A stretch of 64,000 nt of DNA from Brachionus manjavacas (Eukaryota > Rotifera > Eurotatoria > Ploima > Brachionidae). Each line of letters starts with the position of its first letter. Position 1 is the first letter of the stretch. The DNA is taken from contig JAHQIY010000024.1 in NCBI GenBank assembly GCA_019054805.1, forward strand, positions 434,001 to 498,000, in the 5' to 3' direction. Shown here piece after piece: positions 34,029 to 45,999 of the stretch. The notes below the pieces were generated by a model that was not told the origin of the DNA, searched no databases, and saw only the letters and a list, made by a program, of their open reading frames with translations. Both the position numbers and the translations under genes were made by a program.

Positions 34029-35939
34029 ATGAACACCACTTTGATTGCACGTTCAAATGAAGGTGATAAGTATCTCTTGTTCGCCAAACTTGACAACGCA
34101 AAAATATTGTACAATCTAGCAAAATCAGTCAACTTTAAAGAAGTTTGTTTATAATAAGAAAAAAAATTCTCGTCCTAATTTAGTTTTCCAAATTAGCATG
34201 CAGTATTTTGTGCCCTTGATAGCGGGCTAAAAATTAGCTGCGAAGATGCCAAATCTACTCAAGGTATTGCGTTTGTTCACACAGATCTCTTTCAAGAATA
34301 TTTGATAAAAGAAGACTGTGTTTGTATTAAAATAAATTTAACTGTTCTAATTGAATGCCTAAATATATTCGGCTCTATTGCAAACAGCATACCTACTGCT
34401 TTAAAAATATGCTATCAAGGTTATGGTCATCCGCTCTCTCTCTTGTATTATTTTTTACTATTCAACAACGAAAGCACTGCCCCAAATCATAAATTCTAAG
34501 TGTAATGGCCAGAGTTGTTTAAAAGTCACAAGTCTCAAGTCAAGTCCAAGTCCGGACTTTTTTTTCTTAAGTTTTTAGGTCAAAATTAATTTTGAATTTA
34601 TACCGTTCAATGCAGTAGTGATCACGGCCACGTGAATTAGTAATTGTGGCGGTCTTAAGTTAAAGTCAAAGTCACTAAAATTAAAGACATTAGAAAAAAA
34701 ATCTAAAGCCCGGACTTGGACTTGACTTGGGACTTGTGATTTTTAAACAACTCTGGTTATTAGTTCTGTCAGTTTTTTTTTAGATTAAATTTGGTAAATT
34801 GTTTCACAACCAAACCAAAACATTTTCTGTTAATAACTCTTTGTTCAGACAATGATTAGGGGCATCTTATCATGGCATTGTGAATTTTTGAAAAAAAAAC
34901 AAAAACAAAGATTTTAAAAAGAATTAACTTTTTCACTAAAAAAACTAAAAATTGTTCTGCAAGATACAAACCCTGTACCACCAAAATTAAATCTCTGCAA
35001 AAACTCTGCAAGCGTGCAAAGCATTAAATGTATTAGTAAATCGTTAAAATTATATTGCAGAGACCAAATTTGGGTGGTACAAAGTTTGTATTAGCTGATA
35101 CATTTTACAGAACAATTTTTAGATTCATAATTAAAAAGTTTGTTTATATTAAAAAAATTTTTTTTGTTCTTGGTTCCAAAATTCACAATGCTCTTAACCT
35201 TCTGATTATTTTTTTTCTTCATTTTTAACATAGATTAGAAGATAACGGTATAATCACTGAATGCAATATAAAAACCATGGAAGCTGACTCGCTGGTTAAT
35301 TTTGAATTTGACTTCGACAAAATAATCAACAAAATTATTATTAAGGTAATTTTTTTGTTTGAAATTGAATTTTTTTATTAATAAAAAACAATCATTTGAT
35401 CAATGTTTAAAAATGAAATAATTTAATTCTAATTTATTATGTGAAGTCTGAAGGCTTAAAAGAAGCATTATCTGAAATAGATGTTTCAAATGACATCATA
35501 GAAATAGTCATATCAATTGAAAAACAATTCTTAAGACTAAGCTCATTTGGCTTAATTGGAGATACTCATGCAAGTATCTTGAGTAAATTATTCAAGTGTA
35601 GAAAAAATTGTTTTTATTTTTTTTAAAGGTTGATATACCGGCAAGCTCTGATTACATTGAATCGTTTGATTGCAAAAAAACTCAAGTTAACAGATACAAA
35701 GTTAACTTTATTAGAAACAGTCTTAAAGCATTGGTTTCGTCAACTAAAGTTGCAATACGAATAACTGATTCAGGTGTGATGGGTATTCAGTTTCTAATTC
35801 CCATTCCGGAATTGTCAAAAATGGCTTTTGTTGAATTTTATGTAATTAAATTTATTTCAATTTTTTTTTCAAGATAAAAGTTAAATCAGTTTAAATTATT
35901 GTGTGTTTTTAGTTTTGTCCGGATGAAGAAATCGAATAA
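34029..35939 (+). CDS. RAD1: RAD1, 9-1-1 checkpoint clamp subunit
   Basis: RAD1 forms the PCNA-like ring with RAD9 and HUS1 that is loaded at damaged DNA and activates ATR. Six exons: 34029-34142, 34197-34444, 35234-35345, 35447-35569, 35629-35841 and 35913-35939, giving 278 aa (human 282). Matches include INLTVLIECLNIFG, CYQGYGHPLSLLLED (human CYQGYGYPLMLFLEE), KSEGLKEALSEIDVS, LSSFGLIGDTH, TQVNRYKVNF, ISMAFVEFY-like KMAFVEFY and FCPDEEIE. Intron 4 (35570-35628) uses a GC donor (GCAAGT). Only this choice keeps the frame and aligns GDTHVDIPASSD with human SSHLDYPKDSD. Intron 2 (789 bp) holds two MITEs. The gene starts 157 bp after the CPLANE1 stop and TOE1 follows 185 bp downstream. Confidence 0.94.
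34510..34755. mobile_element. hAT-like MITE in RAD1 intron 2
   Basis: A 246-bp palindromic element. The left arm, CAGAGTTGTTTAAAAGTCAC continuing to about 34555, is mirrored on the right (about 34708-34755) with few mismatches. Its arms contain repeated AAGTC units ending in TCCGG. The CAGAG terminus fits hAT elements. The 8-bp flanks (GTAATGGC and GTTATTAG) agree only in part, so the target duplication is decayed or misplaced. No coding capacity. Confidence 0.75.
34858..35202. mobile_element. Foldback MITE in RAD1 intron 2
   Basis: About 345 bp with arms of about 140 bp. GGCATTGTGAATTTT (34874-34888) is mirrored near 35178-35192. Inner blocks AAAAATTGTTCTG and GTACCACC, then CTCTGCAA, occur in both arms. 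TTGTTCTGTAAAATG and CTCTGCAA are also found in the hAT-derived MITE at 57671-58026, so the two families share an ancestor or a transposase. Confidence 0.7.
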
Positions 35940-36123
35940 ATTGATTTAAATCAAGCTGTTAGAACTAATAGAAAATTTCAAAATAAAAAAATTCAATTTT
36001 TCATTTTTTCATTTTTATTAATTAAAAAAAAAAATCAAATCAATTGGCGACTAGGATCGTCTACGATTTAGTAAATTTCCCAAGCCAAACAAAAACCCAT
36101 ATAAACATTTAAAAAGAAACAAA

Positions 36124-37594
36124 ATGAATCAATCGTCAACTAGAAATGTTGATGTCGAAGAAATTCCCTTAATTGAATTGAATAATGATAATATTCAACA
36201 GCAATGGGATAACTTAACAAATTCATTAACAGATTGCACATTTATTTCTTTGGATTTGGTATGCATTACATTTTTAGTATCAAAATTTTATTGCTTGGAC
36301 AAAGGAAATGAGTGGCCTAGGAAAAAGGGAAGAGTTGAATCATCAGTAAGCTTCGAAAGAAACCTCTAGATAAAATAAATTTAAAATCCTAGATCAATAG
36401 ATGAACGGTATAAAAACATTAGAAAAGCAGCTTCGTCATTTAGTATTTTTTCATTTGGTATATCATGTTTTAAGATTAGTTCTTTTGAATCCGATAACAA
36501 AGTAATTGTAAGGAATAAGTCATTTGATTTGGCTCTTTTATGCTCTGATCATTTTATGGTCGATCCAGAATCGATTCAATTTCTTATTTATAATAAGCAT
36601 GATATAGCGCTTAATTTTACCAAGGGAATAAAATACTATAGCGGCAATGATAGAAGCCAAGCTCAGATCTGTCGGCAATATCCACGAGAGCTTTTTATAC
36701 TGATTTCTAGTTCAAAAAAACCAATAGTACTTCACAATGGATTAATTGATCTTATTTTTATGTATCAAAACTTTTATGCAGATGCTCCGCAAAACCTCAT
36801 GAAATTCTTGGCTGATTTGAGTGAATTATTTCCAAGTGGCATTTATGACACTAAATTTATTTCCGAATTCTATGGAAGATATAATAGTACCTATTTGGAA
36901 TATCTTTATTATAAATCGTAAGTAAAATATTTTAACAATGTCTCAAGGTTTATTTATGCAAAAACTAAATCATTAGGTCTTTATTATCATTCTTTTTTTA
37001 AATTTTCATTTTGTTTGAAGGCTTTTCGAAAATACACAATTGAAAAAGTTGAAGCAAAAAAAATTTTTTTCTATCCAATTTAACCAAAGTACCCACTTGG
37101 CAGATTTTCAACCTTGTGATTACCCTGATTTAACCGAAAAACTTATCTGTAACCAATTTTATACACATGGATATTGCTCAAAGCTTCTTAAACACCAATG
37201 TCATAAAGATCATGACTTGAAAAAAATCTTTAATTTTTATATCAAAAAAGAAAATTGTAGAACGACCAAATACGATAAAAAATTTAAATCAACTGAAGAA
37301 GAAAACACTGCTGAAAATCAGTGTAAAAAGCTTGCGATGATACACAACGCTGGTATAGATGCTTTTATGACAGGTCACGTGATGCTATTTTTGATTGAAA
37401 AAATTTCCAACTTTGACTCTGTCTGTACTTTGGACATGCAAAATTTAAGTTTGCAAAGCTTTAAAGGCGTACAAGCATTTAATTTTAACATAAATTTATC
37501 TGGAAAAGATTTTCCTTTGGTAATACAGAAGAGCAAATTTCATTCGATTTCTTTACAGCACAAAGAAAAACAAAGCAAATTGGAGACAAAATAA
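36124..37594 (+). CDS. TOE1: TOE1, DEDD-family 3' exonuclease (snRNA deadenylase)
   Basis: TOE1 trims 3' tails of snRNAs and other small RNAs in Cajal bodies. Exons: 36124-36258, 36305-36345, 36393-36917 and 37021-37594, giving 424 aa (human 510). The DEDD active site starts at SLDLEMSGLGKREELN (D and E; human DTELSGLGDRKSLLN). It continues in VLHNGLIDLIFMYQNFYA-like HNGLIDLIFMYQNFY and YDTKFISEF, and ends in AGIDAFMTGHVM. A CCCH zinc finger, CNQFYTHGYC followed by CHKDHD, sits between them as in human TOE1. The C-terminus keeps YLSGK-like NLSGKDFPLVIQKSKF. A Lys-rich nuclear-localisation-like stretch of human is reduced. Two introns are only 46-47 bp. C9orf72 starts 480 bp downstream. Confidence 0.93.
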
Positions 37595-38073
37595 AAATAG
37601 AAAAAACAAAATAGAAATGAAGCATTTTCATTTTGTTAAAAATAATAAAATTAATTTATTAATAAAAAATTTATTAAGTATAAATTTACATTTAAATTTT
37701 TTTTCAAAATTATCTTTTTGTTAAGTAAGTTCTTTTAGTTGTTAATTTAAAAAAAACAAAAATTTTAAAGATACATAATTATCATATGAGCCTTTTATTT
37801 ATTTTAAGATTCGAAAGATAGTCAATAATCTATTGATTAAAAAAAAAAAAAATTTAATACATAATCGAAAAACTTGATTTTTTGACAAATTTAAAGATTC
37901 AGAATTAGAAATCAAAACTAGAAATTTAGCTTGAATTTAATGTTAGCTTTTTTTGCAATGTTAAATTATTTTAATTCTAAAAAGAAATTATTATTTGTTG
38001 ATCTTTTTTTTTATATTTTTTTGTAAAAATTCTATTTAATTGCCTAATTTGTACCCGAATAATTTAGCACAAA

Positions 38074-40866
38074 ATGGAAGCTACAGAACCTCTAATTACT
38101 TCGTCCGAAAATTCATCTAAATTTCAACCGATTACAACTGCAATAAAATTAAATGATCTGACCAGAGATCAACGCGATGAACAATTAGATGATGTTTCGT
38201 TTTTATTATCAATCTTTGACAACATAGTTGGACCGAAAATAATTCACGTATGGAGATATGATGTCAACTGCAAACATTCTTTGCAGCAAACCTCCTATTT
38301 GAGTGATTATTTACTGAAATATATTGCAGTTCATACTTTGAATGGCGAACTTTATCAGGATAAATTAATGGGACAAATAAAATACAGACTATATTTCATC
38401 AAAGAAGTCAATTGTGTTGTATTTTCAGTTTTTTTTGATGCAGCAACAACCGATATGAATAATATCGGTTCATCAATTAACTCGATACCAAAAAGTGATC
38501 TAAAAAACTCGACAACATTAAAAAATGATAAAGAATTAATAAATAATACAAATAATGCAAAATTAGGCTCTAGTGCAGAAAATTTTTCAACACTGAACAA
38601 TTGTTTGTCATTGATTTTTCCCATGGACAAAAAAGATTCATTTTTCAAAACAACTTTGCTAAATTCGAATATTTTTTTAAACTACTTCGAAAATGTCATC
38701 TTGGAATTCAAAGTATTTGCACATGTTAGCCCCAAAGTAAGTAGAAAAGTACCAATTCCTACTAATACTTATAAATAATCTGAATTAAATAAAATCATTT
38801 GTTTGCTGTGACAATAGACTTATTAGACCAAGAAATCTTTACTTGTTGAGAATTATTATTTAATCAATTATATTGTAAAGATTAAATGATCTAATTAAAG
38901 AAGTTTAAAAAAATTAAAAAAAAATTTTACCAAAAGATTTTTGGAAAAGACAATTTTCCAAAAAATCTTTCATGGACAATTTTCCTTGGAAATTTATCAT
39001 GTATGATTCATAGAAAATTTTCCGACTGTGATAATAAATAAATTTATGGCTTGATAATTATTCTGTATGAGAACTTTAAATAAAAAAAAGAGAAAATTAA
39101 AATAAAGTGAAATTTTAATAATTAGTTAAATAATAGTTTTAAATGACATAGTACTTTATTTTATCTCTCTCTTAAGTTGTATCTTTAAGACTTGTATTCG
39201 ATGAAGTTTCAACTAAAACTGTTTTCATTTTAATTTGATTTTTTTTAATTCAAAAAATTAAATTTAAAGAAGCTTTAGCTGTTTTAAAAAATAAACAAAT
39301 AAATAAAAACTTCTAATATATCGGTCTTTTTCATTCTCCCTATTTTTTTAAATTTTTTATATCTTTTTGTTACGTTTTTACTTCTAAAATACGAAGATTT
39401 GATGAAATATTATTATTATTTTTATTAATTAAATCAATTCATGTACAATTGTCCACTAATGGTACAATACCCTTGAATATACCAAATTTTTAATAATAGG
39501 TTGAAGAAGAAAGGCACCTAAATTTTATCAAAAGATAGCTCAGATAAAATAAATAAAAAATTTTTGTAAAAAAAAAATCTTTTTAGATTGCAAAAGTGTC
39601 CTCAGCAATTGGATATCTCACAAAAAGTATAAAAGATTTTGGTGACATGATTCGAATTTTGAATTACAATGGTATAGTAAATTCAAAGTTGCTTTTTAAT
39701 GATGATACTGAAAGTCGGAATGAAATACTGGTTTGATTTAGTTTAAATTTTTTAGTTTTATTAAAATTAAAATTTTAAACTTTAGATTGAAGATACATTT
39801 TTCAGTGATCCTTATTCAATAACTTCAGCCTATTCTTTAGTAACAGATGAATTTATTCTTAAGTCAGTGACTTCTCATTTAATTACAAATTATTATACAA
39901 TAATTGTTGGCAAAACTTCAAATCTAGTTAACAAGGTTATTTAAATTTAAAATTTAGTCGTTGAAATTAATTTCTATTTGTGTAAAAATAAAAATTGACT
40001 TCAAGGAGCGCAAAAGTTTTGACAAAGTTAAAATTTTCAACTTAATAGATGATCAATACTTTGGCAATTTTTATGCCTAAAGAAAAAATCCGACTCAGTT
40101 GTTATGCAATTCAGGATTATTTTATGCTAAGTCCAAATTTTATATTGCAAGGACTTGTTACAGTAATTTTGACCGTAATAAAAATTAAAAGAACCCAGGA
40201 TCATTTTGTCAAAAGGAAAATCCTGAAGAATTCAATTCGCTTTTAGAAGCTGATTTCTTATTCAAACGCGACTATCCGACAACTATAATCAACATAAGTA
40301 ACAAAACAGTATGCAGAACATGCGTTGGTTACGAATTCGTGCAAACAAAGTTCCTTTTAACTATATTATCTTTAATCTTTAACTCACTGATTTTTAAGAG
40401 AACAATTCATAAACCACAAGATTAAATTTCTATTCAACAATTTGAGTTTGTCTCAACTCAAAATTCTACGTCCTGCAACTGAATATCTAAATTGGATTTC
40501 ATATTCATCTAATCAGCCGCGACTAATTAAAAAAATGCTGCAAGAACTAGAATTATTTGAATCAGAGTTTGGAATCAAAAAGTCTTTTATCGATAAAATA
40601 TTAAAGGACTTGAATTTTTTAGCATTAAACTTAATTGAATATGTCAATAGCAAACTGTAGAATTTAAATCTTTTTGCAAAATTTATTTTAAAAAAATATT
40701 TATTAGATTAGAAGCTTCGCATAAAACAGAGAAAACAATTAAAATTTCAAGCAAAAAATTAACCAAAATATTGGATATATCCACGGACGAAGACTTAAAT
40801 GTGGTTTTGGCGTTTGCACATAATTTGAAGCCAGATTTTTTTCGCAACTTTATTTTTACTAATTGA
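38074..40866 (+). CDS. C9orf72: C9orf72 homologue (DENN-like, autophagy/Rab regulation)
   Basis: C9orf72 binds SMCR8 and WDR41 and acts in autophagy and lysosome control. Exons: 38074-38736, 39587-39730, 39786-39935, 40049-40162, 40192-40349, 40399-40656 and 40707-40866, giving 548 aa (human 481). Key matches: IFDNIVGPKIIHVWR (human YWDNILGPRVRHIW), AVHTLNGELYQD (LANHTLNGEIL), NFILQGLVT, DYPTTIINI (PYPTTHIDV), LRPATEYLNW and near the end ILDISTDEDLNVVLAFAHNLKPDFF (human LDLTAEGDLNIIMALAEKIKP; quoted in parts). The N-terminal longin domain carries an Asn/Lys-rich insert around 38480-38590. The intron between exons 4 and 5 would be only 29 nt; the frame cannot be kept without it. All other junctions are ordinary GT-AG. 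Confidence 0.9.
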
Positions 40867-41030
40867 GAGATTTTTTTTTTATTAAATTTATTTGATTTTG
40901 AATATAAAATAGATAAAAATAGTTTTTAATATCCATTGACTTTTTAATGTCACGTTAATTTTTTATTTCTTAAATAAATTATAATTTGGAAACTTTTAAA
41001 TGCATTGGAGAAAGTAATAAACTATACTGT

Positions 41031-43164
41031 TTGATTTTCCTTTGTTTTAATTGATACTGAACGTTCAAGACCGTACATGAAAGTCGCCAATATGACAAAT
41101 GATGAACCAAGCAAAAACATCCTTTAAAAAAAATGAGAAAAATAGTATGTTTTTACCTTTTTTTCGGCAACTCGAAGTTCATGATCAATATCACATGATC
41201 ACAACTTAATAGATTAAAGTCTTTATAAAAATGATGAAAATTGCTTTTTTAAAAAAATAATTAATTAAATTAAACACAAAATGTTTATTATCTTATTTAA
41301 GTAAAAAATCTTTTTTTCCCTATTGATCTTTAATTAATTGATTTTTTATAAATTATTTATTTGAAAATTTTAAAGACAAATTTAAAATCTAGATTAAGGT
41401 ATCCAATTTATGGCTTTAAATGATATTTGAGTATTAATTAAAATGTTTTAATGAAAAGACAAAATTAAAATTTGTATTGCAAAATTTCAAACTATTGATT
41501 AAGATTTTTATTTCAGATAAAAATTTATTTAATTTTCTTTTTTATCAGAGATAAAAAAATGATGATAAATAAAGTTTTGTCGATTAACTTTAGAAAATTG
41601 GTGAAAAATACCTTTTTTTTTTTAATCTAGAACTAAAAACTTTAATTTGAAATTTACACTTGATCATAAACTTCAATTTGTCTTTTTATCTTGAATAATT
41701 AATTCATAACTTTTTTAAAATTTTTTAAACACCGGCAGTGGTTTCTTTTTTCAACTTATCAATGAATAAAAAATATTAATAATTACCCGCTTGGAATAAA
41801 ATCTTTCAAAATAAAATACGAAAAGATAGATGATAAAATGATGGATAATGAGGTAGCAAATCCTTTTAGGATATTATCGGCATATTTAATTACAGCAGCA
41901 ATTACAAGTCCACCAAGTGCCTGTTTAAAAAAAAATTATTCTAGAATCATATTTAAATGCTCTTAAGTACTTGTAAAGCAATGACTGTCCACACAATTGA
42001 ATTGTATCCTTGGAAAAATCCATTATCAGTGACTGCTTTAAAGTCATAAATATAAACACTTATATAGCCTATTATTGTTCCGAAAAAGCCTTTTGAAAAA
42101 TTTCAAAATCCATCGCCATACTTTGAATTGTTAATAAAAGATAATAAAACCTAATTGAATATTTCTCATCCATACTCCAGTCGATGAGCCTTTTAACAAT
42201 TTTTCAAAATAAACTCCTGCGAATCCACTACTAAAACACGCAAACAAAACAGCTAACAACCCAATGAATTTTTCATTAAAATTCTTGTCCAAGTTTTTTT
42301 GTGAACTTGAATCATTAGGCCACTAGAATAAAAATTTAAAATTTATAAAAAATATTTACAAATAAATACTTGAACTAGAGAAACACCGGCCATTAAAATA
42401 ATTAATGATATCCACTTTAAAGAGTCTAGCTTTTTGCCAAGCATCACTACACTAAATAGCGCAGTAGTCAAAATTTTCAATTGATATGTTACTTGGTAAG
42501 TAGCAGCATCTAAATTTGACAACGCAATGTACAGCAAATTATTTTGAAGGGTATATAGACCAGCTGGTATTAAAAGTTTTAAAGTTTCAACTGGCTTTTG
42601 GATTATTTCCTCTTGTAACTGTCGTATTGTCAAGGCTATTGAAAAACCTGAGCAAAAATTGAATTAAAAATTTGCACTTTTTCTTATTAATTAAATTTAA
42701 AAAAAAATATTTTTTTCTATTTACAAACAAAGCAAAAAAGTATAACTTGTTTTAAAATATTTTGAATTTAAATTTAATTTAGCATAATTAATTTTAAATA
42801 TACCTGATTGAAACCAAATTATAACAATACATGTGACTAATTTCATTACTTCAGCGCAAACAACCGCTGTTGATGATAAATACCTTTGACCTTGTTTCCC
42901 ATTTTCATTAGATACACTTGCTGTTCGTGAATACCTCATGACAAGTACTAAACTCGATGTTTGAAGAATTAATAGCACGAGACTTAAGTATTTGATAAAC
43001 TTATCTGAATTCGCATTTGGAGAATTTGATTTCATCTTGTTGTTCAGAGAACCCAGTTTAATCTTAATAAAAAAAAGCAAGCATAATATTTATTTATTAA
43101 TCGAATTTAACAGCCGAAATTTTAGTAATAATACCTTTGTGGCAAGAATTAATTTATCCATCAT
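41031..43164 (-). CDS. SLC35A3: SLC35A3-type Golgi UDP-N-acetylglucosamine transporter
   Basis: Nucleotide-sugar antiporter of the Golgi membrane that supplies UDP-GlcNAc to glycosyltransferases. Seven exons on the minus strand: 43164-43135, 43062-42804, 42647-42370, 42322-42151, 42089-41971, 41920-41787 and 41121-41031, giving 360 aa (human 325). Matches: [130 protein letters not shown] and a terminal [16 protein letters not shown] and SNLDAATYQ favour A3 over A2. About ten transmembrane helices. It is convergent with C9orf72 (164 bp between stops). The N-terminal Asn-rich extension is lineage-specific. Confidence 0.93.
41160..41720. repeat. Dispersed repeat, copy shared with 49325-49600
   Basis: CTCGAAGTTCATGATCA (41175-41192) through AAAGTCTTTATAAAAATGAT resembles 49330-49405 (CTTGAAGCTCATGATCATGA, AAAATCTTTATTAAAATGAA). 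TTTTTAATCTAGAACTAAAA through CAAACTTCAATTTG-like ATAAACTTCAATTTGTC (41617-41683) resembles 49537-49595. Both are non-coding intronic segments (SLC35A3 intron 6, MYC intron 2) and probably copies of one old mobile element. Confidence 0.5.
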
Positions 43165-43763
43165 TTTATTTCAAACTAAATATAAAAATTTATTTTTCTT
43201 TTTAAGTTTTCATAATGATAGCTCGTAAAAAAATTGCCACAAAGCAGAATTTTTTTAGTAAAATTTGGAATTATTTATGAATTTAAAGAAAAAATTTAAA
43301 CTTACATTTGATTTTGCTTTTTCAAAAATCATTCAATATTAGTTCAAAATAGTTAAGCTTCGACGTCACAGAGCTAATTATTTTACTTGTTTCATTATTT
43401 CTTTACAACTTTTGAATTATGAATTAAAAACTTTAAAATTTTCTTACTTTTGAACAACTCAAATATTTTGTCATTGATCTAATTAAATCTTCAAAAAAAA
43501 ATTAACCATTTAAATTTTATTAATCATTAATAAATTAATAATTTTTTCCTATTATTTGGATTATTTTAACTTGAATTTTAATCAAATTAGATTAATTATA
43601 ATAAAATAAATTTTTCCATCTAAAAAGCTTAAAAAATTCGTCAAGATAAATTTTGTCATGAAACCATAAATAAATTCTATTCCATTATTTTTTCATTTTA
43701 ATAATAAATTTTTGAATTATAAGTTTTTTTCCTCGCGTAAAAATATCTAACATTATTCTAAAA

Positions 43764-45290
43764 ATGAAAAATGATCAGACTAATTTGAATTCGAACTCAA
43801 ATATTGAATACGAACTTGATAAGGAAATTTATGGTCCAAAGTTTGGTTCAAAAATTAAAAAAATTGATCGAATTATTGAAAAAATTGACAAAAAATGTGC
43901 CCAAAATAATGGCTTTAAAGACTTTGATATTGAAAATATGGAAGAAGTTCGTTTAAAAAGTGGCGAAATTTTTGAGAATGAAACAAATAATTTTACAAAA
44001 AAGGTATAATTTTCAACATGTCAATAAACAATTAATTAAATTATTTTTTTTTTAAGAATCTATTCAATTTAGTTAAAAATGGAGACCTGGAAGGGTTGGA
44101 CGATCTTTTGAGCATTCCAAAAGTCGATATCAATTTACTTTGGGTAATGTTATTTGATTTTTTTATTCTTTGAGATTTTTTTGTTTTAGTTTTCAGAAAA
44201 TCTTCTAATGCATGCTATTAGACACAAAAAAGAAAAAATTGCCGAGTATTTGATTTTCAAAGGAATCAATTTAGATTATGAAGCTAAATTAATGGTTTAA
44301 AAAGAATAATGATTTTGTAATTTTTAATTAAAAGGAATTTTTTTAAAAGGAATTCAATGAGAAAACTAATTCCATGTCTTTTAATTCCTATTCTTGCAGA
44401 CAAATGGCTTATGACAATGAGCTTTATGATATTGTCGATCTAATTGATATATGTAATGGTCAATTGAATTCAAAACTCAGATATTTTTTAATTAATCGGT
44501 ATTTGAAAAAAATGAATGAAAAACATATGGATCAAAAGATTTTTTCTAAAAAATTAAAAAAAAGAATTGAACTTGGTTTAGAAAATGACATTAATAAACT
44601 TTCAATCAATGACGAAGTTGAGTCAGTTATATCAAATGAAAAAGAATTAATGGAAGAAATTGAAATTCACAAACCTCAAAGTGAGATACTGGACGATTTT
44701 CAAAGCAATCAACTAGATAAATTTGACTCAAATATAAATTCGAGTTTGTCATTTTTTAAAAATGACTCTCAAATCAATCAAAAATCGTGCGAAAATCTTT
44801 ACGAAGTAAGACGAAACAAAGCTAGTCTAAAAAGTCTTTCAAAATATAAAATAGACGCAAACTCAAATGTTAAAAATAATGTCAAAGTGGAAAATACAGA
44901 TAAAAAATTGAGGAATTGGAAAAATGTTTATCAGGATAGTCCTAAAACAAAATTGATAAAATCAAATCAAAAATTTACACCTTTTGATTCTAAAACTATT
45001 TATTATAAGAAATCTGAAAGTGTGGTGCCTTTGAACAAACTAGAAAAACGAAATTTAACTAAAAGTTTTTTAATCATGAAAAATTTTTATTACATAAAGA
45101 ATTTGGAAAAGAAATATCCAACAAAAGCAATGACAGAGAGTTATTATAAAATAAATTCTCCAATTTTTAGTTATCCAACTGATAAATCATTTATTCGATT
45201 TTCAAAACAGGTAAAATTGAATAAACGATAACTTAAAAAAAAATTATTTTTTAGTATATTTTCATTTACGGCTTCTTTTTTAAAGAATAA
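43764..45290 (+). CDS. Ankyrin-repeat protein, family not recognised
   Basis: Proposed exons: 43764-44003, 44057-44143, 44190-44294, 44350-45210 and 45255-45290, about 442 aa. If the last intron is not used, the frame ends at 45231. Exons 2-4 hold about three ankyrin-like units: NLFNLVKNGDLEGLDDLLS, ENLLMHAIRHKKEKIAEYLI and SYSCRQMAYDNELYDIVDLI. An acidic coiled-coil-like stretch and a Lys/Asn-rich region (KTKLIKSNQKFTPF, PLNKLEKRNLTKSF) follow. I do not recognise the subfamily or a function. A further open frame at 45304-45525 (73 codons, hydrophobic) could be another exon but does not join in phase. The gene lies between divergent SLC35A3 (starts 600 bp away) and the MYC 3' side. Confidence 0.7.
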
Positions 45291-45525
45291 AATTTTAAAT
45301 AATTTGACTCTTATTTTAACAAATTCAATGAATGAAAAAAATATTCAAAAAGCATTTAATAACATGTTTTTTGAGACTCATATTACAAGTGCAATTTGCT
45401 ATTATAACATTTTTTTGCATTCACTGAATCTATTTTTAATTTCTGGTAAAAAGCGTGTAAATTTTTATCATAGCGTTCTGTTATTTAGTACTGAATTTTA
45501 CAAAAATATTTTTGAATATTTATAA

Positions 45526-45999
45526 ATTTTAAAGATAAAAAACAGAATTAATGCAGCTTGAGATTTATTTGAAAATTATTTTTCTAAATTACACTTTTGA
45601 TACAGTACCATAAATTGAATTCAAAGAAAATTCAGAAAAATGATTATTTTTTCTTCAATTTTTGGAATAATTCTCCAACTTTAATGCCTCATTAAACTTA
45701 AAAACTTGATTTTAATGCGAATTCATGGCTTTAGGTACATCTTTAGAGCATGCGGTGTAATTTAATATTGTTTCAACATGAACGAGGTGGTTTTATTAAT
45801 CTATTGTATAAATATTAATCTATTGTTTAATTTCTTTTAGATTCTTCTATTTATCTTTTGGAAATTTGAACTTTTAATAAAGTTTGATCTTAGATTTTAC
45901 TTTGCCCTCAAAATAATTAGTATCTGAAATTGGTAGTTTTGTAGTAGTTTTGACAGTAGCTGGCTAGCCTGCGAGTGTGCTCACAAGGCACACTAAGAC
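45526..45999. other. Gene-free interval
   Basis: No domain-bearing frame. A small stem, AGTGTGC TCACAAG GCACACT near 45976-45996, is the only structure noticed. Confidence 0.4.

Noticed and set aside
42343-43164. UDP-galactose transporter SLC35A2
   Set aside because: [11 protein letters not shown] and [13 protein letters not shown] follow SLC35A3 more closely than SLC35A2 (SNLPAATFQ).
45304-45525. An extra exon of the ankyrin gene
   Set aside because: Open for 73 codons, but no in-phase junction with the preceding exon was found, and the translation is hydrophobic AT-driven sequence.
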